DNA of 64,000 nt from Dongia_B soli (GCF_034044715.1 NZ_JAXCLW010000002.1:1116001-1180000); one strand, 5' to 3'. Counted from the first letter of the stretch, positions 7,072 through 16,656 are shown. Notes: generated by a model not told the origin, from the sequence alone. A program made the numbers and translations.

Positions 7072-8178
7072 TCAGGCCGCGAGCTGATTGAGCTTGGATA
7101 GGAGATAATCAAGATCTTCGGCCGCAAGGTCTTCAAACTGCGTGAGGATGCGTTCGATGACCTTGGCGGCGAAGCGCCGGCGATCTTCGTCGCCGCCGTC
7201 GTAATCCGCTTCCCGTGCCACATCGAAAGCGACCCGGAAGGCCGGATAGAGATTTTGCGGCAGGCTGGTATGGGCATAGATCGTCTTCAGGCCCAACCGT
7301 CCCTCATCGTGAATGAGCAAACGCGCATTGACGATCGCTGTATTGGAGAGAACCGCGAGGCTCGCCTCAAAAAAGGCGATGTCGCCGGTGCAGAGCGTGC
7401 GGAGGATCAGCGACGGTGTCAGCCGGCGATTGTCGCGCAGCTGCTTCACCAGCTCCACCACATCGGTGCTGTTCATGCCGCTCGGCAACAAGCTGACCGT
7501 CGCCCGCTCGCGCGCCTGGATCACCAGATCGGCTGCCATTTCGGATGACAGGTCGCGCTGGTCGACCAGGAAATCCCGCAGCCGTTCGGAGGCCATGTTG
7601 ACCAGGCGTTCTGCGATCGTGATGGGCAATTGGCCACGGCCCAATACGGCATTGGTGACACCGATGTCTTCGCCGTGCTTGTCGAGCGCTTTCTTATATT
7701 CCGCTTCGCCGAGATCGGCACCCTGATTGCGCATCAATGCAGCGACCACGGCCGCATTCTTGCTGTGATCGATCAGGGCATTGGCGAGTTCGCTGGAAAC
7801 GGTTTCACGTTGTGCGACCGCCTGCTGCTTTTCGGCGCTGGCGGTGCGGACGATCTCGATCAGATCCGCATCGCTGAGGACCTTTGAAAATTCCAGCACC
7901 GGTAGGGAGACAGATTCGATATCGCGCGCCAGTGCAATGGCGACGTCGCGCGGTAATTCGGAACTGGCTTTGAGATGACTGGCCAAAGCACCGCGCACCA
8001 TGGCTTCGGCATCCTTGGCCATGACGCGGAGAATCTGCTTGGCGAGATCGCGTTCCTTATCGGAGAGGCCGACGGTGTTGAAGGCTTGGGATACCTTGAT
8101 TGCCGTCGCTGCGCGCACATCGCTGGATGGGCTGGTGATCAGCCGTTGCACATCCGCTTGCGTGAGGATTCCCCCCAT
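7072..8178 (-). CDS. DUF2336 domain protein
   Basis: A 368-residue, nearly all-alpha soluble protein with no signal or membrane segment. It opens MGGILTQADVQRLITSPSSDVRAATA and contains repeated helical segments such as ELPRDVAIALARDIESVSLPVLE, followed by LSSEMAADLVIQARERATVSL. This HEAT-like pattern is that of DUF2336, an alphaproteobacterial family of unknown function. The ATG at 8178 is preceded by GGAG at a good distance; the longer frame to 8262 adds low-complexity residues. It converges with sugE, its stop lying 2 bases from that gene's stop. Confidence 0.8.
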   Translation of the reverse strand: MGGILTQADVQRLITSPSSDVRAATAIKVSQAFNTVGLSDKERDLAKQILRVMAKDAEAMVRGALASHLKASSELPRDVAIALARDIESVSLPVLEFSKVLSDADLIEIVRTASAEKQQAVAQRETVSSELANALIDHSKNAAVVAALMRNQGADLGEAEYKKALDKHGEDIGVTNAVLGRGQLPITIAERLVNMASERLRDFLVDQRDLSSEMAADLVIQARERATVSLLPSGMNSTDVVELVKQLRDNRRLTPSLILRTLCTGDIAFFEASLAVLSNTAIVNARLLIHDEGRLGLKTIYAHTSLPQNLYPAFRVAFDVAREADYDGGDEDRRRFAAKVIERILTQFEDLAAEDLDYLLSKLNQLAA

Positions 8179-8463
8179 CCAACCATCTCCGTCCAAGTCG
8201 CCCTCCCGGGGCTGATATCCGGGACTACATGAGCAGGACCGGCGACCGGCCGGCCGTCTCACGCCATCTGATCAGATGAAACATCGAGAAAGTTAATATT
8301 CTGATACCAAGCATGGCGGAAATGGCCCTGGATGTTTGCCCAAAGCTCCGTTTGGGAACGGAAAAGGTCACAATCTTCAAGGGTTGGACATTATCGCGGC
8401 GACGCCGATAGCCCGCCTGGCCGCCCGAGGGCCTTAACCATGAGCGGGCAGCGGGGAGCCAGA

Positions 8464-9795
8464 TCAAGCCCCTCGCCCCAGGACCTGGCCGATCGCCAGG
8501 GAGAGCTTGTCCACCAATTCGTCGAGCTGGCTGTCGGTAATATTATAGGGAGGCGCCAGGACGATGTGATCGCCGTTCCGGCCGTCGACGCAACCGCCGG
8601 AAGGATAGCACATCAAGCCCTGCTCCATCGCCGTCTGCCGGATTTTCAGCCAAATGCGTTTTGCCGGGTCGAAGCAGGCTTTGCTCTCCCGGTCCGCCAC
8701 CAGTTCCAAGCCCAGGAACAGGCCTCGCCCGCGGATATCGCCGATATGGGGATGTTGGCCGAATCTGTCCTGCAGCCGTGCCGTGAGCTTCGCTCCCTGC
8801 TCGCGCACCTGGGCGAGCAGGCCTTCCTCGGCGATCACTTTCTGGACCGCCAAGGCACCGGCGCAGGCTAAAGTATGCCCGGCATAGGTATGGCCATGCT
8901 TCAACGCGCCGGAACCTTCGGCGATGGCGCGGTAGATCCGCCCATGGATCAATAATCCGCCGATCGGCATATAACCACCGCCCAAGCCCTTGGCCGTGGT
9001 GATGATATCCGGCGTGACCCCATCTTCCAGACAGGCATACATATGGCCGGTGCGCCCCATGCCGCACATCACCTCGTCAAAGACCAGCAGGACGCCATAG
9101 CGGTCGCAGATATCCCGGATGCGTTTCAGATAGCCGGGCACCGCCGGAGCGCAGCCGAGGCTCGCCCCCACCACCGGTTCGCAGAAGAAGGCGGCGACAT
9201 TCTCGGGACCCTGGGCCAAGATCGCCGCCTCCAATTCATCGGCCACGCGCAAGCCATAGGCTTCAGCACTTTCGTCAGGCCGACGGTCGCGATATTCATA
9301 GCAGGGCGCGATATGGGTGACGGATTGCAGCAGCGGTTCGTAGGGCTGGCGGCGGACGGTATCGCCCCCCAAGGCCAAGGCGCCGAGCGTATTGCCGTGA
9401 TAGCTGCGCCGGCGCGCGATGAAGCGATGACGGCTCGGCTGGCCGATTTCGAGGAAATACTGCCGGGCAAGCTTCAGCGCCGCTTCGACCGCCTCGGAAC
9501 CACCGCTGACGAAAAAGGCCTTCTCGATCCCTGCTGGTGCCTGGGTCACCAGGGTTTCGGCCAATTCCTCGATGACCGGCGTGGTGAAGAACAGCGAATA
9601 GGCATAGGAAACCGCCGCCGCCTGTTGCTGGATCGCCGCTGTGACCGCCGGATGATTATGCCCGAGACAGGAAACTGCCGGCCCGCCCGAGGCATCGAGA
9701 TAGCGCCTCCCCTGATCATCGATCAGGTAACTGCCCTCCCCCCGCAAGATCGTCGGCGGGGTGGTCTTCATGTCGCGTGGAAAGAGGTAGCTCAT
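8464..9795 (-). CDS. Class III PLP-dependent aminotransferase
   Basis: A 443-residue aspartate-aminotransferase-fold enzyme of the omega-amino-acid type. The PLP-phosphate segment SGGSEAVEAALKLARQY is near 96-112. The aspartate binding the pyridine nitrogen is in LLVFDEVMCGMGRTG, and the Schiff-base lysine is in TTAKGLGGGYMPIGG. Members transaminate terminal amines (GABA, beta-alanine, putrescine or taurine) with pyruvate or 2-oxoglutarate; the substrate cannot be assigned. GAGGG lies 5 bases before the ATG. It is the gene immediately downstream of the mla operon on the same strand. Confidence 0.88.
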   Translation of the reverse strand: MSYLFPRDMKTTPPTILRGEGSYLIDDQGRRYLDASGGPAVSCLGHNHPAVTAAIQQQAAAVSYAYSLFFTTPVIEELAETLVTQAPAGIEKAFFVSGGSEAVEAALKLARQYFLEIGQPSRHRFIARRRSYHGNTLGALALGGDTVRRQPYEPLLQSVTHIAPCYEYRDRRPDESAEAYGLRVADELEAAILAQGPENVAAFFCEPVVGASLGCAPAVPGYLKRIRDICDRYGVLLVFDEVMCGMGRTGHMYACLEDGVTPDIITTAKGLGGGYMPIGGLLIHGRIYRAIAEGSGALKHGHTYAGHTLACAGALAVQKVIAEEGLLAQVREQGAKLTARLQDRFGQHPHIGDIRGRGLFLGLELVADRESKACFDPAKRIWLKIRQTAMEQGLMCYPSGGCVDGRNGDHIVLAPPYNITDSQLDELVDKLSLAIGQVLGRGA

Positions 9796-9839
9796 GATCC
9801 CTCGGCGTCTTGATGGGTCAGGCGGATCGACACTGGGCG

Positions 9840-10472
9840 TCAGCCGGCTTGCATCGCTTTTAGCGTTTCGGTCACGATCTGCTCAAGGACCGGCGCCAAG
9901 GCTGCTTCGAAAGCGGCGACCACCTGCAGGATATCACTGCCGCTGGCTTTCACCTTCTGCTCTGCATTAATGATGGAAACGATCTTGCGGTCGGACATGC
10001 GCACCAATTTGGCGGTGAGACGGATATGGGCGCCGACGAAACTGCCATTGGTATATTCCGCCTGGAAATCACGCAATTCGGATTGCAGGACATAGTCCGG
10101 AATAAGGCCCGCGACATCCCGGCCGACCGCGACGCTATTCGTCTTCTCGAATGCCTCGAGCAGCTTGCTCTGGATGAGATTGGGACCGTTATCGGTCCAG
10201 GCCGCATTGGCGAAATATTCCGTCACGCCGGTGCTGCGACGCAGAGCGATCCGGGCGGTATCCAAATCGGCATCGGCATTGGGCACCGAGACCACCAATT
10301 GCGTGTCGATCTTCGGCAGAGGTTTGTCGAAGCTGATCTGCGGCCGCAGATTATAAAGCGGCACCGGCGTATTGACATTGCTGAGCACCGTACAGCCCAT
10401 CAGCCCGGCACCACCGAACGTAAACGCCGTTATCAGCAGCATTCGGCGGCATATGTTTCCCGGCTTCGTCAT
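9840..10472 (-). CDS. ABC-type transport auxiliary lipoprotein (PqiC/YmbA-like)
   Basis: A 210-residue lipoprotein with an N-terminal signal and lipobox LMGC (cysteine about residue 27), followed by a periplasmic domain beginning TVLSNVNTPVPLYNLRP. The LVVSVPNADADLDTARIALRR region and the LRDFQAEY segment match the auxiliary lipoproteins of MCE transporters (PF03886 group). The ATG overlaps the mlaD stop (ATGA), so it is the last gene of the mla operon. It probably links the periplasmic MCE ring to the outer membrane. Confidence 0.82.
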   Translation of the reverse strand: MTKPGNICRRMLLITAFTFGGAGLMGCTVLSNVNTPVPLYNLRPQISFDKPLPKIDTQLVVSVPNADADLDTARIALRRSTGVTEYFANAAWTDNGPNLIQSKLLEAFEKTNSVAVGRDVAGLIPDYVLQSELRDFQAEYTNGSFVGAHIRLTAKLVRMSDRKIVSIINAEQKVKASGSDILQVVAAFEAALAPVLEQIVTETLKAMQAG

Positions 10473-11407
10473 TTCACCTCCACGCCTTTGGAACGGTCAC
10501 CCAGCAGGAACCGCGCAGGGTCGCGCTCAATTTGCTGGGCAATACGCGACATTGAAGAAACAAGCTGTCGCAACTGCGTCACCAGTTCCGTCGTTTCATA
10601 GAGCGCCGACCCGGTGAAGTGTTTCAGCGGCGCGCGGTTTTCGTCGATCGTTTGCGACAGATTGTCTGCGGCCTTGCTGAAATTCTGCGCCATCTTGGAG
10701 ACGTCCTGTGTGGTGCGGTGAACATCGCCCTGAACCCCGCTCACTGTGCCCTGCAGATCGGCTGCCAGTTTCTGGAATTGCAGGCTGGCCTTGGAAATGT
10801 TCTCCATAGCCTGTCCGGCCGTCTGGGTGACCTGGGGAATGTTCTCCGTCGCCTTGGCGAGATTGTCGGTGAGACGTTGCAGGTTCTGGACCGAGGCCGT
10901 GAAGGCCGCCTGGTTTTCCTCGCTGAGCATGCCATTCAACCGGTCCGCCACCCGGTTCGCCTTGTCCAGCAGATTGGGCATCTGGCGCTGCAACCGCTCC
11001 AGAGCCGAGGGGGTGGATTCAATTTCGTTCCCGGGCTTCAGAAGATCGGCGGTTCGGCTGCCGCGGGAGATCTGCAATGCCACGCCGCCGGCCAATCCCT
11101 GCATTTCTAGCGAGGCGGTCGAATCCTGGCGGATCGGTGTGCCGTTGCGGATATCGACATCGACCCGCGCCAATTCACTGTTCTCCGGATCGATCCGCAC
11201 ATCGACCACCCGCCCCACGGGGATGCCGCCGAAGAGCACAGCGCTATCGACGCGCAATTGCGCGACCGAGCCGCTGAACCGCGTGAAATAGCGGGTATAA
11301 TCGCTCTTGGTCTGCACATTGGCCGCCCAGAGACAGAAGCCGGCGATCGCGAGCAGCAGGATCAGCACAAAGATGCCGACCGTGATATGTTTGGCGCGCG
11401 TTTCCAT
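10469..11407 (-). CDS. mlaD: MCE-domain substrate-binding protein MlaD
   Basis: A 312-residue protein with an N-terminal anchor (VGIFVLILLLAIAGFCLWAA) and one MCE domain (about residues 38-120, including FSGSVAQLRVDSAVLFGGIPVGRV). A long helical region of about 150 residues rich in Gln, Asn and Ala follows. This is the longer MlaD type whose helical tails form a periplasmic tube for lipid transfer. I chose the ATG at 11407 with GAGGATC upstream over the adjacent in-frame GTG at 11410. Confidence 0.88.
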   Translation of the reverse strand: METRAKHITVGIFVLILLLAIAGFCLWAANVQTKSDYTRYFTRFSGSVAQLRVDSAVLFGGIPVGRVVDVRIDPENSELARVDVDIRNGTPIRQDSTASLEMQGLAGGVALQISRGSRTADLLKPGNEIESTPSALERLQRQMPNLLDKANRVADRLNGMLSEENQAAFTASVQNLQRLTDNLAKATENIPQVTQTAGQAMENISKASLQFQKLAADLQGTVSGVQGDVHRTTQDVSKMAQNFSKAADNLSQTIDENRAPLKHFTGSALYETTELVTQLRQLVSSMSRIAQQIERDPARFLLGDRSKGVEVK

Positions 11408-11445
11408 CACTCGATCCTCATCACTCGCATCTCAAGGTCAGCCCA

Positions 11446-12321
11446 TCATCGCGGCGGATGATCGGTTGTCGCCGGATGGCCATTCGCTTCCTGACGGCTA
11501 TCCCCCGTCTTCCCCATGCCGGCAGCACGCGCACGCGGACCATGGAAATACTCCTGCATCCAGGGATGCGGGTCGCGCATCAATTCGGCCATGGTGCCGA
11601 CGCGAATTTTCTTGTCCAGCAAGACGGCGATACGGTCGCAGATCGCCACCAGGCTGTCCAGGTCATGGGTGACCATGACGACCGTGACTCCCAGGCTGCG
11701 TTGGAGACTGAGGATAAGCTGGTCGAAATCCGCGGCCCCTACCGGATCGAGGCCGGCGGTAGGCTCGTCGAGGAAGATGATTTCCGGGTCCAGGGACAAA
11801 GCGCGCGCAAGGCCGGCGCGTTTCTTCATACCGCCCGAGAGCTGCGAGGGATATTTATCGCCGGCGCTGAGCGGCAGGCCGACCAGTTGGATCTTCAAGG
11901 CGGCGAGCTGGTCCATCAGATCGTCATCGAGATCGCTGTGCTCGCGCATCGGCGCTTCGATGTTTTCCGCCACGGTCAGCGAACTGAATAGAGCACCGCT
12001 CTGATAGAGGACACCGCAGCGCGCCTGAACGCGCCGCCATTCGTGTTCGTCGAGATCGCGCTGTTTTTCGCCCAGCAGCATGATATCGCCTTCAGCGGCT
12101 ATGTTCAGCCCGAGGATGGTCCGCAGCAGAACCGATTTGCCGGTGCCAGAGCCGCCGACGATGCCCAGCACCTCGCCGCGCTTGATATCGAGATCGAGCC
12201 CGTCATGCACCACCTGCGTGCCGAAGCGATTGACGAGGCCGCGGATCGACACGGCAAAATCCTTGCGATCACCGGGGAGGGTCGAACCGAGCTTGAATTC
12301 CGGGTCGTCGGAGACCGCCAT
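11446..12321 (-). CDS. mlaF: Phospholipid transport ATP-binding protein MlaF
   Basis: A 291-residue ABC ATPase. Walker A GGSGTGKSVLLRT is near residue 50, the signature LSGGMKKRAGLARAL near 152, Walker B IIFLDEPTAGLDPVG follows, and the switch histidine is in VMVTHDLDS. GGMKKR in the signature is typical of MlaF/Mkl-type ATPases. The ATG at 12321 starts one base after the mlaE stop; the longer reading is made of residues from the mlaE overlap. It powers the MlaE permease. Confidence 0.9.
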   Translation of the reverse strand: MAVSDDPEFKLGSTLPGDRKDFAVSIRGLVNRFGTQVVHDGLDLDIKRGEVLGIVGGSGTGKSVLLRTILGLNIAAEGDIMLLGEKQRDLDEHEWRRVQARCGVLYQSGALFSSLTVAENIEAPMREHSDLDDDLMDQLAALKIQLVGLPLSAGDKYPSQLSGGMKKRAGLARALSLDPEIIFLDEPTAGLDPVGAADFDQLILSLQRSLGVTVVMVTHDLDSLVAICDRIAVLLDKKIRVGTMAELMRDPHPWMQEYFHGPRARAAGMGKTGDSRQEANGHPATTDHPPR

Positions 12322-12322
12322 C

Positions 12323-13462
12323 TCAGACTCCCAGCAATGAGAACAGGATGGAGAAGAAGGCATCGAAGACGATGACGAGGAAGATGCCTTCCACCACCGA
12401 CCGTGTCGTCAGCTTGCCGACGCTTTCCGCGCTGCCACTCACACGCATGCCTTCGAAGCAACCGATCAGCGAGATGAGCAGCGCAAAGACGGGCGCCTTG
12501 ATCATGCCGACCCAGAATTGCGACAGGGTGATCGCCTGGTTGAGCAAGGTCAAATACTGCTTGAAGCTCATATCGACCAGCAGCACGCACATCACGCCGC
12601 CGCCGAGGAGACCGAGGACATCGGCGAAGAAGGTCAGCAGCGGCAGCGCGATCACCAGGGCAATAACGCGCGGCAGAACCAGGACCTCCATGGGCGTCAG
12701 GCCCATGGTTTCCATCGCATCCACTTCCTCATTGACCTTCATGGTGCCGATCTGCGCCGTGAAGGCGGAACCGGAACGGCCGGCAACGACGATGGAGGTC
12801 AGGAGGATGCCCATTTCGCGCAGCACCGATATCCCCACCATGTTGACGGTGAAGATCTGCGCGCCGAAGCGGGCGAGCTGATCCGCGCCTTGATAGGCCA
12901 GGACGACACCGACCAGGAAGGAGATCAGGCCGACGATCGGCATGGCGTTGAGGCCGGTCTGCTCGATATGGCTGACGATGGAATTGATCCGAAGGCGCCG
13001 GGGATTGGCAATGACACGCAGGAAGACCTGGCAGAACGCGCCGAAGAAGGCGAGCAGGTCCAGCAGCTGGTCCCAGATCTCATAGACCGCCTCGCCGATC
13101 TGGGCGATCCAGTCAAGGAGCGTGCGCGGGGGCGGTACCGGTGGCTTGCCCGAGGGCGCCGCTTCGATCACCCGCTGCATCAGGTCGTTCATTCTGGGAT
13201 CGAGATCGCGCAGACTGACCTCAGCCCCGGATGTACGCAGGGTATTGGCGCTGCGCAGCACCAGCCAGGCGCCGGCGGAATCCAGGCTGCTGATACCGGC
13301 CATATTGAAAACGACGTCGCCGCCCCGCTCGCCGGCGGCGATCTTGGCGGAGAGTTCGCGATTGATTTTCTCGGCATGATGCACGGTCCATTCGCCCTGC
13401 AGCGACCAGACCGTTTTGGCACCCTGGCGGGCTGAACTGACCCAGCTTTCCGCCATCGCCAT
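12323..13462 (-). CDS. mlaE: MlaE-family ABC permease with N-terminal STAS domain
   Basis: A 379-residue protein. The first 100 residues form a STAS domain with the SSLDSAGAWLVLR motif, which in other species is the separate MlaB protein. The MlaE permease follows (PF02405), with about five membrane segments and the conserved regions PIVGLISFLVGVVLAYQGADQL, AGRSGSAFTAQIGTMKVNEEVDAM and LPRVIALVIALPLL. The STAS fusion makes mlaB unnecessary. The ATG at 13462 has GGGAAG upstream; other possible starts are ATG 13504 and TTG 13570. First gene of the mlaEFD-lipoprotein operon. Confidence 0.88.
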   Translation of the reverse strand: MAMAESWVSSARQGAKTVWSLQGEWTVHHAEKINRELSAKIAAGERGGDVVFNMAGISSLDSAGAWLVLRSANTLRTSGAEVSLRDLDPRMNDLMQRVIEAAPSGKPPVPPPRTLLDWIAQIGEAVYEIWDQLLDLLAFFGAFCQVFLRVIANPRRLRINSIVSHIEQTGLNAMPIVGLISFLVGVVLAYQGADQLARFGAQIFTVNMVGISVLREMGILLTSIVVAGRSGSAFTAQIGTMKVNEEVDAMETMGLTPMEVLVLPRVIALVIALPLLTFFADVLGLLGGGVMCVLLVDMSFKQYLTLLNQAITLSQFWVGMIKAPVFALLISLIGCFEGMRVSGSAESVGKLTTRSVVEGIFLVIVFDAFFSILFSLLGV

Positions 13463-13720
13463 TACGCTTGTCTTCCCTTCACCAACCGGCGACCCCGCAA
13501 CCATCGATTCATCGGTTTCGACGAACCGATTTTCAACTGATGCGAACAGGAGATGCGGAGTTGCGGACAAAAGTCAATATCGGCGGGCGGCACAGCCCCG
13601 GGCCCCCGCCGCAGCCTGTGGCGGCGCTCACACTTTTATGATGCCGGGAACGAACCTTCGTTCGAACCGGCAGTTCTGGGATTGCCGGGAGAGGCGGGCG
13701 GCCGCCTCCCCCCAACCAAG

Positions 13721-14857
13721 TCAGATGTAATAAGCTTTCAGCGGCTCGAAACCGTTGAAGTTAACCGCGGAATAGGTGGTGGTATAGGCGCCGGTCGAGA
13801 AGATCCGCACCCGGTCGCCGATCTTCAGATTGACCGGCATTTCATATTTCGCCTTGTCGTAAAGGATGTCGGCGGAATCGCAGGTCGGGCCGGCGAGCAC
13901 AACCGGCCGCGAATTGCCGTCGATCTGACGCGAGGGCTCGATGCGATAGCGGATCGCCTCACCTTCCGTCTCCGCCAGACCGCCGAAACGGCCGATATCC
14001 AGATAGACCCAATGGCGGTCTTCCGCGCTGTAGGATTTCTGCGAGATCAGGACCACCTCGGCTTCCAGCACGCCGGCATCCCCTACCATGTAACGGCCCG
14101 GCTCGACGATGATGCGCGGCAGGCGATTGCCGAAATGCTTGGTCATGGCCTCCATGATCGACTGGCCATAAGCCTCGATGCCAACGGTGCCGGTGGTATA
14201 GCTGGCCGGGAAGCCGCCGCCCAGATCGACCATCTTCAACTCGATGCCGCTTGCCGCGAGCTTGTCGAAGATCGCCTTGGCATGGCTGATCGGCCGATCC
14301 CACTGATTGGTGTCGAGCTGCTGCGACCCGACATGGAAGGAAATGCCGTGGGGTTCCAGACCGAGTGTCGCTGCCTTGGCCAACAGGGCCGCCGCCATGT
14401 CGGGCACGCAGCCGAATTTGCGGTTGAGCGGCCACAGGGCGCCTTCCGCCTCGACCAGGATACGGCAAAACACCTGGGCGCCGGGCGCATGGGCGGCGAT
14501 CTTTTCCAGTTCGGCCTCGCTGTCGAAGGCATAGAGACGGACACCTTGGGCATGGGCCCAGGCGATGTCGGATGCCTTCTTGATGGTGTTGCCGAAGGAA
14601 ATCCGTTCTCCCGGCACGCCATGAGCGAGGACGGACCGGATCTCGCCGGCCGAGGCGGTGTCGAAGCTGGCGCCAAGCTTGGCCAGGCGGCCGAGGATTT
14701 CCGGCGCGGGATTGGCCTTGACCGCATAGAAGACTTCGGAAAGCGGCAGGTTTTGCGTCAGGCCGAGATACTTCCTCTCGACGACGTCAAGATCGACGAC
14801 CAGGCACGGCGTGGCCGGCTGGGTCTCTTCCAGGAACTTCACAGCACGATCTGACAT
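13721..14857 (-). CDS. odc: Ornithine/lysine decarboxylase, group III PLP family
   Basis: A 378-residue alanine-racemase-fold decarboxylase. The PLP lysine is K47 in YAVKANP, the phosphate loop lies in DLGGGFPASYTTG, EPGRYMVG binds the cofactor, and the catalytic cysteine is in GPTCDSADILYD. The CDSAD sequence matches eukaryotic-type ornithine decarboxylases and bacterial lysine/ornithine decarboxylases. The product is putrescine, or cadaverine if lysine is used. The start is decided by GGAGG 5 bases before the ATG at 14857; a GTG at 14869 would contain that Shine-Dalgarno. The leader carries an attenuator-like structure. Confidence 0.9.
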   Translation of the reverse strand: MSDRAVKFLEETQPATPCLVVDLDVVERKYLGLTQNLPLSEVFYAVKANPAPEILGRLAKLGASFDTASAGEIRSVLAHGVPGERISFGNTIKKASDIAWAHAQGVRLYAFDSEAELEKIAAHAPGAQVFCRILVEAEGALWPLNRKFGCVPDMAAALLAKAATLGLEPHGISFHVGSQQLDTNQWDRPISHAKAIFDKLAASGIELKMVDLGGGFPASYTTGTVGIEAYGQSIMEAMTKHFGNRLPRIIVEPGRYMVGDAGVLEAEVVLISQKSYSAEDRHWVYLDIGRFGGLAETEGEAIRYRIEPSRQIDGNSRPVVLAGPTCDSADILYDKAKYEMPVNLKIGDRVRIFSTGAYTTTYSAVNFNGFEPLKAYYI

Positions 14858-14880
14858 CGCAACCTCCACTCTTTTTCTTG

Positions 14881-15007
14881 CCGGGCGCTTCCTCTGGCCC
14901 GGTCGGCCCGATCAATTCTGGTGCGGCCAAGAAAAATCGCCGCGCTGGTGCAGCCCAACCGTTCCCGAAGACTGTCGGGTCAGTTCAAGGTGCGCCTGCG
15001 CGGCGAT
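14881..15007 (-). promoter_or_regulatory. Structured odc leader RNA with attenuator-like stem
   Basis: On the minus strand a perfect 10-bp GC-rich stem pairs 14998-15007 with 14936-14945. It encloses 52 bases that contain a further hairpin (14964-14968 with 14975-14979). The outer stem runs straight into TTTTTCTT (14936-14929), as in an intrinsic terminator. A second hairpin CCGGGC/GCCCGG (14881-14886 with 14897-14902) sits just before the odc Shine-Dalgarno. Alphaproteobacterial ornithine decarboxylase genes can carry the speF leader RNA; whether this is one cannot be judged by eye. Confidence 0.55.
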
Positions 15008-15153
15008 TGCCGTCTTGGCTTGAGAAATAAATAGGGTCGAATTGTGAGGATTTGCTTTCGATCTTACCCGGCGATGCAGAATAATTGCGCAGTCGAAGAC
15101 CGTTTGATGACGAATCTGAGTCGCATCTCTGTCACATTGGCGGGAAGACCGAC

Positions 15154-15600
15154 CTAGCCCTCCTCGTCCTCGTCTTCGACCGGCCCGGCCGGTTCACTCT
15201 GACAGGCCCAGAGCAGGGCACGCTCCGGATCACGGAAGTAACGGTGACGGGCAAAACCGAATAGATCGCCAATGATCTTGAGCACCGTATCGAAGAGCGG
15301 ATCGCGCGTGACATAAGCAATGCGCTGGCTTGGCGGAGCAACCTCCCGCCCGATTTCCGTTCCCCTATCCGCCGGCAGCATGCCGCGAATAATGCGGACC
15401 GCCGGCCAGTCGATCGTGCCGCTGAAATCCAGCAGGTCGACGACTGTCGGCGAAGCCGTCGGCACCAGGCCGGCGGCAAAAGCGTCGCGCAGACAATTGA
15501 CGATATCGGCGGATTGCGGCTCACGCTCCAGCTTGATCCACAAGACGCCCCGGTCCGAGCGCAGGGTGATCCGCCCTGTTGATGTGCCGTAGGAAATCAC
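15154..15600 (-). CDS. Hypothetical STAS-like small protein
   Basis: A 148-residue protein, no signal peptide, with an acidic end (PVEDEDEEG). The order beta-strand GVLWIKLER, helix DIVNCLRDAFAAG, strand TVVDLLDFSGTIDWPAVR resembles SpoIIAA/STAS-like proteins, where the aspartate region ends a strand. YVTRDPLFDTVLKIIGDLF follows. This is pattern resemblance only; I do not recognise the family. The start would be GTG with no strong Shine-Dalgarno, so the N-terminus is uncertain. It lies 15 nt beyond any visible part of the odc leader's upstream region and has no obvious functional neighbour. Confidence 0.55.
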   Translation of the reverse strand: MISYGTSTGRITLRSDRGVLWIKLEREPQSADIVNCLRDAFAAGLVPTASPTVVDLLDFSGTIDWPAVRIIRGMLPADRGTEIGREVAPPSQRIAYVTRDPLFDTVLKIIGDLFGFARHRYFRDPERALLWACQSEPAGPVEDEDEEG

Positions 15601-15724
15601 TGGTCGGGCATCCCGGGCTTTGCGCTGATGCGTGCGGCGATGATTTGTTGCATGGTGTTGCCGGTTATCGACAAACAGCTCTCAACTTCTGGTAGTATGT
15701 GATCGGCGATATGCAAGATAGTCT

Positions 15725-16438
15725 TCAATCGTCGGATGGAGCGGTTTCGTCGACCCAGTAGAGCGGCTGCGGGAGCGGGTTCCCATCGGTTGACGGAGCC
15801 GGGAGATTCACGCCATAGGCACGAAATACCAGGCTTTGAACATAACGGGCAACTTGCCGCGTCAGTTCAGATGCATAGACGGTGACCAGCCGGGCTTCCT
15901 CATGCGACTGGACCTGGGCCAGCAGCCAACTGCCTTTGGCATAAGGCTCGACCAGATCCTTCGCCTGTTCCCAAGTGAAAATCGACGACATATCGCTGGT
16001 GAGTTCGGCAACCAGCGTGGCTGCCGCGGCAGCCCGATGATCGGGCGACGTCGTCCGAAGCTCGGTCTGGTTATCGAGCTTCTCATCGAGCGCTGCCTGA
16101 ATCTGCCGCGTCAGTTTGGCTTTCAGATCGAGACACATCTCGCGGATACTGGCGCGACTGAGAAAAAGATAGCGCGCCTCTATCGCCAGATTGGCTTCGA
16201 GCCATTCATTCGGACCGAATCCCCGCGGATCGTAGCCGAGCGAATCGAACACGCCCGGATCGAATGTCTCTGGATGATTATCATTCGAATCGCTTTGCCA
16301 GGATGTGGACGGATGAGAGACTTCGGCTTCAGCGGATGTGGGCTGATCAGCAGCAGCCGGGCGATCGGCGCGTTCCGACAGCTTTGCCGCTTGGGCCAGA
16401 GCCTGCGCCAACTTGGCCTGCGCCAATTTGGATTCCAT
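15725..16438 (-). CDS. Hypothetical protein with disordered N-terminus
   Basis: A 237-residue protein. Residues 1-60 are Ala/Gln/Lys-rich and then Ser/Asp/Asn-rich, probably unstructured. Residues about 75-220 form a helical domain containing EANLAIEARYLFLSRASIREMCLDLKAKLTRQI and VARYVQSLVFRAYGVNLPAPS. No membrane segment, signal or catalytic motif is visible and I do not recognise the family. The ATG at 16438 is preceded by GGCGAGGCG. It is divergent from the TetR-type gene across 218 bases of relatively AT-rich sequence. Confidence 0.6.
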   Translation of the reverse strand: MESKLAQAKLAQALAQAAKLSERADRPAAADQPTSAEAEVSHPSTSWQSDSNDNHPETFDPGVFDSLGYDPRGFGPNEWLEANLAIEARYLFLSRASIREMCLDLKAKLTRQIQAALDEKLDNQTELRTTSPDHRAAAAATLVAELTSDMSSIFTWEQAKDLVEPYAKGSWLLAQVQSHEEARLVTVYASELTRQVARYVQSLVFRAYGVNLPAPSTDGNPLPQPLYWVDETAPSDD

Positions 16439-16656
16439 CGCCTCGCCTGTCTGCTTGCCGTCGGTAGCCGTATCAGCCGGTTACGTGATCGGTTGGTTGA
16501 CGTTCGTCTTTAGTTTTCGGCAACGAAAATGTGTCACTGTACGGCAACTTGAAGAGCGTTCTAACAACCGACAGCAGCAGCATCACATGCGCGTGTAATT
16601 AAACAAATATTTTACAAGAGTCAAATAGTCATTCAATAATAGTATTGATCGGTTCA

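Noticed and set aside
13684..13712. GC-rich hairpin after odc as terminator
   Set aside because: A 7-bp stem is present but no T-tract follows, and such stems are common in this base composition.
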